DNA from: RPRB01 sp035543115
GTDB taxonomy: Bacteria > Myxococcota > Myxococcia > Myxococcales > Myxococcaceae
DNA: 64,000 nt
Direction: 5' to 3'
NCBI GenBank assembly: GCA_035543115.1
Contig: DATKKF010000037.1
Coordinates: 1-64,000 of the forward strand
The position numbers and the translations under genes were made by a program. Within the stretch, counting starts at the first letter, position 1, and the number at the start of each line of letters is the position of its first letter. This document shows positions 34,320 to 42,756 of the stretch, piece after piece. The notes under the pieces were generated by a model, which did no database searches, had not been told where the DNA came from, and saw nothing but the letters and a program-made list of their open reading frames with translations.

Positions 34320-35341
34320 GCCGGATGCTCCCCCCGGTTGAGGAGCCACACGAAGAGCGGTCCACCGAGCACGGCGGTCACCACCCCCACCGGCGGCTCG
34401 GCGTGGAACAGGGGGAAGAGCATCCGGGTGGCCACGTCGGCCAGCACCAGGAACGCCGCGCCGCCGAGCGCGCTCGCCGGGATCAGCAGGCGCTGGTCCG
34501 GCCCGAGCCACAGCCGGAGCAGGTGCGGCACGATGAGCCCCACGAAGCCCACCAGCCCCGCGAGCGCGACCGCGCCGGCGACGCTCAGCGATGCGGCGAG
34601 CAGCACCAGCGCGCGGGTGCGCCGCACCGGCACCCCGAGCGAGGCCGCCTCGTCGTCTCCGAGGGAGAGGAGGTTGAGCCGGGCGGACTCGGCCCACAGG
34701 ACTCCCAGCGCCAGGAGCTGGAGCCCACCACCGACGAGCAGGGTGCGCGGCCGCTCGTAGCCCAGGCTCCCCGCGAGCCAGGTCAGCACCTCGCCCAGCC
34801 GGTCCGGAGTGAGGAGGGTCTTGATGCAGGTGATGACCGCGGCGGCAAAGGCGTTGAACACCACGCCGGTGAGCAGCGCCGCGTAGGGCGAGCTCCGCGC
34901 CCGCCCCGCGGCCAGGACCAGCGTCATCGCCGCCACCGCTCCGACGAAGGCAAGGAGCGACGGCCCGGCCAGCGCCTGCAGCCCGAGCGCCAGGGCCAGC
35001 GTCGCCCCGAGCGCCGCGCCCCCGGACACCCCGAGGACGAAGGGATCGGCGAGCGGGTTCCTGAGCAGCGCCTGGAGCGCGCTGCCGCTCGCGGCCAGGG
35101 AGGCGCCCACCAGCGCCCCGAGCACCGCCCGTGGGATGCGCAGCCCGAAGAGCACCCGGCCATCCGCCGAGGCGGGCTCGGCCAGAGCGCGGAGGAGGTG
35201 GACCGGGTATTCGCCGAGCAGCACCGACGCCCCGAGGGCCACGATGGCGAGCGCGAGCAGGCCGCCCAGGACGAGGCTCGCCCGGGCGGGCGTGAAGCGC
35301 ACCGCCAAGGGGACCCGGAGCGGCCGGGCCACGGTGGTCAT
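34316..35341 (-). CDS. btuC: Cobalamin ABC transporter permease
   Basis: A 341-residue FecCD-family permease with about ten membrane helices. Signatures are FGLRIPRAVLGALVGASLAASGSALQALLRNPLADPFVLGVSGGAALGA, abridged as RIPRA, QALLRNPLADP and LGVSGGAALG, plus LAGLVGFVGLIVPHLLRLW near residue 265, the ATPase-coupling loop. It forms a homodimer that takes B12 from the binding protein. ATG 35341 overlaps the btuF stop (ATGA). Confidence 0.95.
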   Translation of the reverse strand: MTTVARPLRVPLAVRFTPARASLVLGGLLALAIVALGASVLLGEYPVHLLRALAEPASADGRVLFGLRIPRAVLGALVGASLAASGSALQALLRNPLADPFVLGVSGGAALGATLALALGLQALAGPSLLAFVGAVAAMTLVLAAGRARSSPYAALLTGVVFNAFAAAVITCIKTLLTPDRLGEVLTWLAGSLGYERPRTLLVGGGLQLLALGVLWAESARLNLLSLGDDEAASLGVPVRRTRALVLLAASLSVAGAVALAGLVGFVGLIVPHLLRLWLGPDQRLLIPASALGGAAFLVLADVATRMLFPLFHAEPPVGVVTAVLGGPLFVWLLNRGEHPA

Positions 35342-36171
35342 CGCCCCGCCCCTGGGTGCAGCAGCGAGAAGAGCTGCTCGAGCCCCCGCCCGAGCGCCGG
35401 GCCCGGGTGGAGCAGCGCCTGCCCCGGCACCTGGGCCCAGCGCGCCTCGGCCAGACCCGGGAGCGCGCGGATCCGGTCACGGCCAGCCGGCGTGTCGGCT
35501 GCGTCCAGGATGACTTCGGGGCGGCTCCGAAGCGCGCGCTCCACCGAGTAGACCGGGTACGGGCTCGCGGCGTCGCGGGCCACGTTCACCGCCCCTGCGT
35601 CGGTGAGCAGCTCGTCGGCGAAGCCGCCGGGACCGGCGACCACCAGCGGCTCGAAGCCATAGACCAGGAGGACCCGGACCGGCCGCTCGGCGCGGGCCCG
35701 CTGGCGGATGCGCGCGCGCGTCGCCTCGAGCTCGCGGGCCAGCGCCTCGCCCTGCGCCGGCCGCCCGAGCACCTTCCCGGTGGCACGCTCGGCGGCGATG
35801 ACGTCCTCCACCGTCCCCAGCGACAGCAGCAGCACCGGCGCTCCGAGCTCGGCCATCGTCTCCACCGCCCGCCGGTTACCGGGGCCGGGCTGGGCGAGGA
35901 CGAGATCGGGGTGGAGCGCCATCACCGCCTCCACGCTCGGGTCGACGTATCCGCCCACCCGCGGCAGCCGCGCCACCTCGGGCCGCTCGTCGAAGCGCGA
36001 CACGCCCACCAGCCGGTCTCCGGCGCCCAGCGCCAGCACCACCTCGGTCAAGGACGGGGCGAGCGTCACCACCCGGCGCAACTCTCCCCTCGGCGCGGGC
36101 CCGAGCATCCGGAGCGGACCTGGGTCCGCACCGGCTCCGAGCAGGGCGAGCGAGAGGAGGGCGGCGATCAC
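35338..36171 (-). CDS. btuF: Periplasmic cobalamin-binding protein
   Basis: A 277-residue exported substrate-binding protein of the BtuF/FepB class. GTG 36171 overlaps the lipoprotein stop (GTGA) and gives a signal peptide VIAALLSLALLGAGADP. The mature protein shows RRVVTLAPSLTEVVLALGAGDRLVGVSRF, a standard start of the fold, then VGGYVDPSVEAVMALHPDLVLA and the C-lobe with VLLVYGFEPLVVAGPGGFADELLTDAG. It delivers B12 to the BtuCD channel. No lipobox is seen, so it is probably soluble in the periplasm. Confidence 0.93.
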   Translation of the reverse strand: MIAALLSLALLGAGADPGPLRMLGPAPRGELRRVVTLAPSLTEVVLALGAGDRLVGVSRFDERPEVARLPRVGGYVDPSVEAVMALHPDLVLAQPGPGNRRAVETMAELGAPVLLLSLGTVEDVIAAERATGKVLGRPAQGEALARELEATRARIRQRARAERPVRVLLVYGFEPLVVAGPGGFADELLTDAGAVNVARDAASPYPVYSVERALRSRPEVILDAADTPAGRDRIRALPGLAEARWAQVPGQALLHPGPALGRGLEQLFSLLHPGAGR

Positions 36172-37736
36172 GGCGCGGGCACCACCTTGAGGTCGGTGAT
36201 GTACGCAGGGCAAATCTGGGGGGGCGTTCCGCCGTCGACGTAGCCCACCCGCTCGACGAAGGAGTTCGTCCCGTAGTCCAGGACGTACAGCCGGCTCGCG
36301 GTCTCGTCCGCCACGTACACGGTGGTGTTCTGGGTCACCGCGCGTCCGACGCTCGGGGGACGCTGCCCCGGCCCGTTGCTCGGGACCCAGGCGGCGACCT
36401 GCTGGTCCGTGCCGTTCAGGAGCAGCAGCGCGGTGTGCTGCACCGAGGTGACGTTGAAGGTGCTGTCGTAGGTCCGCGCGCCGGCGCAGCTGACCAGCAT
36501 CGGAGTGGCCGCCGTGCCGAGCGGGAGTGAGGCCAGCCACTCGACGTTCTGACAGGTGCCCGCGTCGGCACCGAGGCCAGCCACCGCCGAGAGCGCGGCC
36601 TGCCCGGTCTTCGTCGGATCGATCCGGACCACCAGCGGGGGCCCATAGTCCGCCCCGCTGAAGTCGGCGTAGGAGCGGAGCACGTTGGCGGCGACGTAGA
36701 CGTACCCGTTCCGGGCGATGGCCTGGGTGGGGGAGGGCAGGAAGGGACCGGCGTCCGGGGCCAGGCCGCCGCCCGGGGCCGCGGCCACCAGCGGCTGGAG
36801 GTCGTAGGTGTCCTTCACCACCGCGTTCGCCGGGTTGCTCACGTCCACCCGGAGCACCTTGCCGGTCGCGTTGAGCGGGACGAAGACGTCCGAGCCGATC
36901 TTCCCGAAGGCCTCGGGGAAGCTCCCTGGATCGAACGCGGCGCCGCCCAGGTCCTTCAATCCCAGCGCGCCGACCGCGCCGGAACCGGCGTCGAGGAGCT
37001 GTCCGGCGAGCGCGGCGGCGGGGCCGTCGAAGATGCGCAGCGCGTTCACGTTGCTCCCCATGGCGTAGATGCGCGTGCCGGCGTCGGTGGGCTCGGCGTA
37101 CACCTGCGTCGTGCCCGCCTTGCTGCCGGTGGTGGAGCCAACGAGCGAGAGCCGCTCGGCGCTGGCACTGGACAGCGAGCCGATGGGGATCTCGAGCAGG
37201 GTCGAGCTGTCGTGGTCGGCGTAGAGCAGGACCGTGCCGAGCAGGCCGAGCGCGTCCGGGAAGGTCGCCACGCTCGGATTGGCTGGCGCCTCGAGCAGCA
37301 GGCCCCCCGGCGCGTCCTGGATGCGCTGGAGGTAGCCACCGCCGGAGGAGGCGATGCACCCGGCGAGGACCGCGGTCCGGCAGCCGTCGGACGAGCAGTC
37401 CTGGCACACGCCCGCGCTGCATCCCTGGCTCGGGCCGCACTTCAGTCCACACGAGCCGCAGTTGTTCGAGTCGAGCGCCACGTTGCTGCACAGGCCGTTG
37501 CAGACGGCCTGACCCTTCGGGCACACGCAGGCCCCAGCCACGCAGACGTTTCCACCGCTGCAGGCCGCGCCGCACGCGCCGCAGTTGTTGTTGTCGGTCT
37601 GCGTCGCGACGCAGGTGTCGCCGCAGCGCACGGTGCCCGAGACGCACTCGACCTGGATCGACGAGAGACACCCCGGAAGCAGCGCGGCGCCAGTCAGGAG
37701 GAGAGCGGCCAGGGCCACTCGGGGAGACGACGTCAT
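36168..37736 (-). CDS. Cys-rich, propeller-like lipoprotein inside the B12 operon
   Basis: A 522-residue predicted lipoprotein; MTSSPRVALAALLLTGAALL ends in a lipobox with Cys23. Residues about 30-120 carry repeated C-x-x-x-C and NNCGxCGxxC motifs (DNNNCGACGAACSGGNVC, DSNNCGSCGLKCGPSQGC), a myxobacterial disulfide-rich pattern. The remaining 400 residues contain repeated strands (VLLYADHDSSTLLEIPIGSL, TRIYAMGSNVNALRIFDGP, GYVYVAANVLRSYADF, TVYVADETASRLYVLDYG) typical of NHL/YVTN-type beta-propellers. It is coupled to both neighbours, BtuB (ATGA) and BtuF (GTGA), so it is probably an outer-membrane partner in cobalamin capture. No such component is standard in the enterobacterial system. Confidence 0.88.
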   Translation of the reverse strand: MTSSPRVALAALLLTGAALLPGCLSSIQVECVSGTVRCGDTCVATQTDNNNCGACGAACSGGNVCVAGACVCPKGQAVCNGLCSNVALDSNNCGSCGLKCGPSQGCSAGVCQDCSSDGCRTAVLAGCIASSGGGYLQRIQDAPGGLLLEAPANPSVATFPDALGLLGTVLLYADHDSSTLLEIPIGSLSSASAERLSLVGSTTGSKAGTTQVYAEPTDAGTRIYAMGSNVNALRIFDGPAAALAGQLLDAGSGAVGALGLKDLGGAAFDPGSFPEAFGKIGSDVFVPLNATGKVLRVDVSNPANAVVKDTYDLQPLVAAAPGGGLAPDAGPFLPSPTQAIARNGYVYVAANVLRSYADFSGADYGPPLVVRIDPTKTGQAALSAVAGLGADAGTCQNVEWLASLPLGTAATPMLVSCAGARTYDSTFNVTSVQHTALLLLNGTDQQVAAWVPSNGPGQRPPSVGRAVTQNTTVYVADETASRLYVLDYGTNSFVERVGYVDGGTPPQICPAYITDLKVVPAP

Positions 37737-39679
37737 GGAGACCCCTCGGAGGAGACGGACGGCGTGGTGAAAGCAGAAGCGCGCGCCAGATCGAGGCGCA
37801 CGGTCAGGGTGGCGAGGAAGGCGCGACCGGGCAGAGGGTAGGCGTCGAGGTCGCGGGTCTGCACGTCGCCGACGTTGGTGGCGTTGACCGAGAGGACGGC
37901 CTCCGGACGCCGGACGGCCATCACGTCGATGCCCGCCTCCACCAGTACCCGGCCGGCGATGGCCTGGGTGTTCGACCGGTTCAGCCACACCTGCGACTGG
38001 GCCCGCATCGTGGCGTGCAGGTGGATCCGCTCGGGCCCGAGGACCAGGCGCAGCGTCCCCCGGTGCCGCGGCCGGTACGGAATCTCCTTGAGGAAGTAGG
38101 CCTGGATGGCGCGGATGTTCTCGGTGAAGAGCAGGCCGTAGCTCCCGCTGAGCTCCAGCCACCGCACGGGCTGGAGCCGCCCCTCGGCCTCGAGACCGGC
38201 CGCGCGCGCCGCGGACGCGTTCTGGGGCCGAGTCGGGAGCGGCGGCTCGTACTCGTAGGTGATGAGGTTCTCGTACTGCGCGGCAAAGCCCGCCACCCGG
38301 ACCATCCCCGGCCTGCCGGCCACGCCCGCTCCGGCGTCGACGAAGACGCCCCGCTCGGGCTGGAGTTCCGGGTTGGCGAGCTGCGTGCCGCTCGGGATGT
38401 AGAGCTCGAGGAACGAGGGCACCCGGTAGGACTGGCCCAGGTTGGCCTGCAGGGTGACGCCTGCGGGGAGTGCCCAGGAGACTCCGAGCTTGGGGGAGAC
38501 CCCCAGGAAGGGCCCCGCCTGGTCCAGGCGAACCGAGGGAACGACGGACACCCGCCCCTGGGCCAGGCGCCACTCGTCCTGGAGGGAAACCGAGGTGACC
38601 GCCCAGCGCGGCGCCTGCCCCCCGGCATCGGCGAAGGACAGGCCCACCGAGGCGGAGGCCGAGAGCCAGTGGTCCCCCACCGGCAGCGTCCCATCCCAGC
38701 TCAGCGAGGCCTGCCACCACTGCGTGTCCTGCGAGAAGAACCCGCCCCGGAAGGTGTTGGTCTCGCGGCGGGCGTCGAGCCGGACCGAGGTGTCGGCGCC
38801 CGAGCCGAACGCGCGCGACAGGCGAACCCCGCCCTGCAGCCCGAGGAAGTCCTGATGCGCGTCCGGGGACGGATTGTCCACGGTGCCGGCGAGTCCGCGG
38901 GCCAGCGTGTTGAGCTGGAACAGCCCGTCGACCCGCCACGGGCCGAGGCGCCCCCCACCCTTGGCCAGGCCGCCCACCCAGGTCGCCTGGTTGTTCTGGC
39001 GGACCAGCGTCTGGGGCCTGCTGGCCGGGGTCCCGGCGAGCGGATCGTAGACGTAGGTGAAGTCGCCGTCGGTGTGGCCGGCGTGCAGCTCGAGCAGCCC
39101 GGAGCCGCCGAGCACCGGGCCGGAGGCGCTCGCGCTTCCCTGCAAGGTCCCGAAGCTCCCGACCCCGAAGTCACCGGAGACGGCGGGTTCGGCGGCGCTC
39201 CGGGTGACCAGGTTGACCACGCCTCCCAGCGCCCCGGCGCCATAGCGGGCACCCGCGCCGCCCCGGAGCACCTCCGCCTGCTGCACCGCCGGCAGCGGGA
39301 TCAGGCTCAGGTCGGCGATGCCTCCGAGCCCGTTCAGCGGCACGCCGTCGAGCAGCACCAGCACCCCGGTGCTCGACGCGCCACGCAGGGTGAGCTGCTC
39401 GCTCTGCCCGAGGCCGCCGCTCTGCTGCAACACCACGCCCGGCGCCTCGCCGACGAGCACGCCCACCGTGGAGACCTCGGCGCGCCGCGAGCCGACTTCC
39501 ACCACCGTCGTCAGCCCCGTCGGGTCACGGACCAGCGGCGACTCGGGCGGCGGAGGTGCGGCCGGGACGGGCACGTCCACGGGCGGCAGCTCCACCGCCG
39601 CCGGGGACTGAGCCCAGGCGATCGACGCCACGCTCAACGCCGGACCGAGACAGGCTCGGGCCCACCGCCATCCGCCCAT
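37733..39679 (-). CDS. btuB: TonB-dependent outer-membrane cobalamin receptor (BtuB-like)
   Basis: A 648-residue TonB-dependent receptor. ATG 39679 gives the signal peptide GWRWARACLGPALSVASIAWA. A TonB-box-like TTVVEVG near residue 65 precedes the plug domain, with APGVVLQQSGGLGQSEQLTLRGASSTGVLVLLDGVPLNG abridged as GVVLQQSGG, LTLRGASS and VLLDGVPLN, then AEVLRGGAGARYGAGALGGVVNLVT. The beta-barrel shows NLGQSYRVPSFLELY and NPELQPERGVF, and ends in alternating strands. Cobalamin is inferred from the riboswitch in its leader and the BtuFCD genes downstream. It is the first gene of the operon. Confidence 0.95.
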   Translation of the reverse strand: MGGWRWARACLGPALSVASIAWAQSPAAVELPPVDVPVPAAPPPPESPLVRDPTGLTTVVEVGSRRAEVSTVGVLVGEAPGVVLQQSGGLGQSEQLTLRGASSTGVLVLLDGVPLNGLGGIADLSLIPLPAVQQAEVLRGGAGARYGAGALGGVVNLVTRSAAEPAVSGDFGVGSFGTLQGSASASGPVLGGSGLLELHAGHTDGDFTYVYDPLAGTPASRPQTLVRQNNQATWVGGLAKGGGRLGPWRVDGLFQLNTLARGLAGTVDNPSPDAHQDFLGLQGGVRLSRAFGSGADTSVRLDARRETNTFRGGFFSQDTQWWQASLSWDGTLPVGDHWLSASASVGLSFADAGGQAPRWAVTSVSLQDEWRLAQGRVSVVPSVRLDQAGPFLGVSPKLGVSWALPAGVTLQANLGQSYRVPSFLELYIPSGTQLANPELQPERGVFVDAGAGVAGRPGMVRVAGFAAQYENLITYEYEPPLPTRPQNASAARAAGLEAEGRLQPVRWLELSGSYGLLFTENIRAIQAYFLKEIPYRPRHRGTLRLVLGPERIHLHATMRAQSQVWLNRSNTQAIAGRVLVEAGIDVMAVRRPEAVLSVNATNVGDVQTRDLDAYPLPGRAFLATLTVRLDLARASAFTTPSVSSEGSP

Positions 39680-39684
39680 CGTCC

Positions 39685-39716
39685 GCCTTCCACTCTCTTC
39701 TCCGAAGAGAGAAGGC
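39685..39716 (-). promoter_or_regulatory. Hairpin masking the btuB ribosome-binding site
   Basis: On the minus strand GCCTTC (39716-39711) pairs with GAAGGC (39690-39685) and TCTCTTC (39710-39704) with GAAGAGA (39700-39694), around the loop GGA and a 3-base bulge GTG. The 3' arm contains GGAAGG, the only Shine-Dalgarno-like sequence before ATG 39679. Formation of this stem would block btuB translation, which fits an expression platform for the riboswitch just upstream. Confidence 0.7.
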
Positions 39717-39749
39717 TGCTGCGGTCGCCGGGGCCTCCGGCGCCGCACC

Positions 39750-39972
39750 CTCGGGCAGGTCTCCTGGCTCACGGATCCGGACGGTGGGCGGCGCCCCGAT
39801 GGCGCCTTCACGTCCGCGTTCGTCCTCCCACCTTCCCGCGGAGCATGCTGTCCGCAGTGGCGACCGACGGAGGATGTCGAACCGGCCCGGTTCCTCGGGC
39901 CGCTCCGTTCACAGTGGCGGGACCGCGCCGGACTCTCACCGGCTTCCCTGTTGGGCCCGACATGGGCACCCG
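39750..39972 (-). ncRNA. Cobalamin riboswitch
   Basis: On the minus strand the 5' GGGTGCCC (39972-39965) is followed by AACAGGGAAGCCGGTGAGAG (39953-39934), TCCGGC, GGTCCCGCCACTGTGA (39925-39910) and finally GAGCCAGGAGACCTGCC (39770-39754), the conserved elements of the B12-sensing aptamer in the correct order. The spacing, about 220 bases, is normal. It precedes a BtuB-like receptor, the classic target, with a masking hairpin near the start codon, so translational repression by adenosylcobalamin is the expected mode. The rest of 39680-40083 holds only this leader and the promoter region of the divergent gene. Confidence 0.95.
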
Positions 39973-40083
39973 GGGGCAAGCGGGTGTGTGACACAGCGGC
40001 TGGTCGCCGCGCAAGCCTCTGCGACTCCTGGTGAAGGGTTTGGCATTGACCGGGGTCGGCGCGTCACCGACGCTGGCCGGACG

Positions 40084-40605
40084 ATGCGCGTTCGATCCGC
40101 TGTCCTGTTGCTCGCGGCCACCGGTTGCGTCGGGTTCAACCCGGTCGCGGTCAAGCACTGGTATCCGCCGCCAGACACCGACACCCAGCAGCTCTGCACC
40201 GGTGAACGGGCACACCGCTGCACCGACCAGGCGCTGGCGCTCATCGACGCGAGCGCCCCGCAGAAGGAGCCCGACCGGGCCGCCCGCCTGCTCGGGGCCG
40301 CCTGCGAGCAGGGGGACGCCCGCGCCTGCAGCACGCTGGACACCCGGTACACCGCGCCGAAGCGGCTCGACCCGCTGCCGAACGACATCGGGCACGGGCT
40401 CCCGAAGGCCTCGGCCTCGTACGGCGAGGTGGCCTGCACGGTCACCGTGCAGGGCGAGGCCATCAGGTGCCGGGGGCTGAAGAACGGCGGCTACAACGCG
40501 ACCTATACCGAGCATCTGCTCCGGAACCGCTACACCCCGGCCAAGCTCGACGGCCAGCCGTTCGAGAGCGAGTACATCGAGCGGTACGTCATCCAGGGCG
40601 ATTGA
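40084..40605 (+). CDS. Lipoprotein with Sel1-like and TonB-C-like segments
   Basis: A 173-residue lipoprotein from ATG 40084: MRVRSAVLLLAATGC ends in a lipobox Cys15. The middle, DRAARLLGAACEQGDARACSTLD, resembles one Sel1-type repeat. The C-terminal part (VACTVTVQGEAIRCRGLK, YTEHLLRNRYTPAKLDGQPF, YIERYVI) resembles a TonB C-terminal domain, which ends in a similar r..PA..dG.pv....-strand pattern. It starts 112 bases beyond the riboswitch 5' end, reading away from btuB. TonB-C fragments on lipoproteins are common in myxobacteria; no function is known. Confidence 0.82.
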   Translation: MRVRSAVLLLAATGCVGFNPVAVKHWYPPPDTDTQQLCTGERAHRCTDQALALIDASAPQKEPDRAARLLGAACEQGDARACSTLDTRYTAPKRLDPLPNDIGHGLPKASASYGEVACTVTVQGEAIRCRGLKNGGYNATYTEHLLRNRYTPAKLDGQPFESEYIERYVIQGD

Positions 40606-40612
40606 CCCTGGC

Positions 40613-42673
40613 TCACCAGACTCGGCAGACCTTCTCCACCGGCTTGGTCATCGGCTGCCCCGGCTTGCATGAGAAGGCCTGGCTGAACTCGGGCATGTTC
40701 ACCATCAGGCCATTCACCCGGTACTTCGCCGGGGAGTGGGGATCGGTCCGGGCGAGGAGTCGCGCGGTCTGCGGCCGGATGTTGGTGCACGCCCACTGGG
40801 CGTAGCCGACGAAGAACCGTTGCTCCGGCGTCAGCCCGTCGATGGGCACCAGGCGCTGGTTCGCGGTGCCGGTGCGCCAGGCCCGGTAGGCCAGGATGAG
40901 CCCGCCCAGGTCGGCCACGTCCTCACCGAGGGTCAGGGCGCCGTTCACGTGGACGTCGTCGATCGCGATGTAGCTCGAGTACTGGTCGGAGACGCACTTC
41001 GCTCGCCGGGAGAACTCGGCGGTGTCCTCCTCGGTCCACCAGTTCCTGAGGTTGCCGTGGGCGTCGTACTGCCGACCCTGGTCGTCGAAACCATGGGTGA
41101 GCTCGTGCCCGATGGTCATCCCGGTGTCCCCGTACCCCGGGGCGGCGTCCATCTTCGGGTCGTAGAGCGGCGGCAGGAGGGTGGCCGCGGCGAAAGTCAT
41201 GTCGTTCATCGTCGGGTTGTACTCGGCGTTCACCGTCTGGGGCGTCATCCCCCACTCGGCGCGGTCGACCGGCTTGCCGATCTTCGCCAACTGCCGCGCG
41301 GTCTCGAACTGCCCCGCGCGGGCGACGTTGCCGTAGAGATCGTCGCGGGCGAGCCGGATCGACGAGTAGTCCCGCCAGCGATCGGGATAGCCAATCTTGT
41401 TGGCCATCGCCGCCAGCTTCTCCAGCGCCCGTGCGCGGGTGGGCTGCGACATCCAGCTCAGCGTCTGGAGGTCCTTCTCCATCTCCTTCTCGATGCCCAG
41501 CACCATCTCCAGAATCTTCTGCTTGAGCTCGGGCGAGAAGTTCTTCTGGACGAAGACCTGGCCCAGCGCCTCACCGAGATCCCGGTCCACCCAGCGCACG
41601 CAGCGCTTCCAGCGCGGGGTCATCGCCTCGCTGCCCAGGAGGTACTTGGAGTAGAAGGCGAAGTCCTGCTCCACGAACCGCCGGGGGAGGTAGCGGGCGC
41701 TGACGTTGACCAGCTGCCAGCGCAAGTAGCGCTTCCAGTCGGCCAGCGGGCGACGCTTCAGCTCCCGGCTCAGGGCCTGGAAGAACTTCGGCTGGCTCAC
41801 GTTCAGAACCTGGGTCGACGGGGCGCCCACCGTGGCCAGGTACGTCCTCCAGTCGAAGGCCGGGGCGAGGGTCAGCAGCTTCTCCAGCGGCAGCCGGTGG
41901 AAGGTCTTGTAGGGATCGCGCTGCTCGACGAGGGTGAGCGTCGCCCGGGCCAGCGCCGTCTCGAGGTCGAGCACCGTCGCCGCGGTCTTCCTGGCGGTGG
42001 CCAGGTCGTCGCCCAGGAGCTGGAGCGTCTTGGCGATGTGCTCGCGATAGCGCTGGCGCAGCTCCTTCGAGCGCTTGTCCTGATCGAGGTAGTCGTCGCG
42101 GTCGGGGAGCCCGATGCCGGCGGCGTACACCGCGGCGATGAACTGGGTAGCGTCGGAGGAGTCCTGCTCCGAGTCGAACCAGAACATCAGCCGGCTGGCC
42201 CGGAGCGAACGGTGGACCCCTGCCAGCCACTGGGCGAGTCCCCTCGGGTCCTTCACCTGGGCCAGGGCATCGAGCGCGGGCTGGAGCGGCGCGGTCCCGA
42301 GTGACTCGACCCGCGCCTCGTCCATGCAGGCGGCGAAGTCGTCGCCGATCTGCGCCTGGACCGGGCTCCGCGCGGCGGAGGGGTCCGCCGCCGCCTGCAG
42401 CAGCCCCCACAGGTGGCGCTCGATCTCGTTGGAGAGCTTGCCGTAGACGCTCAACGAGGATTGGTCCGCGGGAATGGGGTTCTTCGCCATCCACCCGGCA
42501 CACGAATACGCGTAGAAGTCCACGCACGGATCCACGCTGCGGTCCATCGCCGCGGGGTCGAGCCCGGGGGTGTAGGGGAGCGTCGGAAGCGGCGTCTCGG
42601 CGGCGGGCGGCGCAGGCTCGGCGGCGACTGTGGCGGCAGCGAGCAGCGGGGCGAGCAGGAGAAGTCGACGCAT
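40613..42673 (-). CDS. M13 family metallopeptidase (PepO/neprilysin-like), copy 1
   Basis: A 686-residue exported zinc endopeptidase. ATG 42673 gives the signal peptide RRLLLLAPLLAAATVAAEP. The N-domain starts VDPCVDFYAYSCAGW, the active site is GHELTHGFDDQG (HELTH 523-527), GEDVADLGG supplies the third zinc ligand, and the protein ends FSQAFSCKPGQPMTKPVEKVCRVW, near the canonical C-x-x-W end. NDMTFAAATLLPP matches the substrate-binding N-A-F/Y region. The family cleaves peptides below about 40 residues. It is a tandem paralogue of the next gene. Confidence 0.96.
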   Translation of the reverse strand: MRRLLLLAPLLAAATVAAEPAPPAAETPLPTLPYTPGLDPAAMDRSVDPCVDFYAYSCAGWMAKNPIPADQSSLSVYGKLSNEIERHLWGLLQAAADPSAARSPVQAQIGDDFAACMDEARVESLGTAPLQPALDALAQVKDPRGLAQWLAGVHRSLRASRLMFWFDSEQDSSDATQFIAAVYAAGIGLPDRDDYLDQDKRSKELRQRYREHIAKTLQLLGDDLATARKTAATVLDLETALARATLTLVEQRDPYKTFHRLPLEKLLTLAPAFDWRTYLATVGAPSTQVLNVSQPKFFQALSRELKRRPLADWKRYLRWQLVNVSARYLPRRFVEQDFAFYSKYLLGSEAMTPRWKRCVRWVDRDLGEALGQVFVQKNFSPELKQKILEMVLGIEKEMEKDLQTLSWMSQPTRARALEKLAAMANKIGYPDRWRDYSSIRLARDDLYGNVARAGQFETARQLAKIGKPVDRAEWGMTPQTVNAEYNPTMNDMTFAAATLLPPLYDPKMDAAPGYGDTGMTIGHELTHGFDDQGRQYDAHGNLRNWWTEEDTAEFSRRAKCVSDQYSSYIAIDDVHVNGALTLGEDVADLGGLILAYRAWRTGTANQRLVPIDGLTPEQRFFVGYAQWACTNIRPQTARLLARTDPHSPAKYRVNGLMVNMPEFSQAFSCKPGQPMTKPVEKVCRVW

Positions 42674-42756
42674 GGCGTGTCCTTGGCGTGGACGGAGCGC
42701 TGCCGACCGTACCCGCTGCCTTGCCCCGCCCGTCATCCGCCCTTGGTCCTACGGCC

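Noticed and set aside
32734..40605. ExbB/ExbD genes for the TonB system
   Set aside because: No ExbB- or ExbD-like frame lies in or near the operon; they must be elsewhere if the TonB works.
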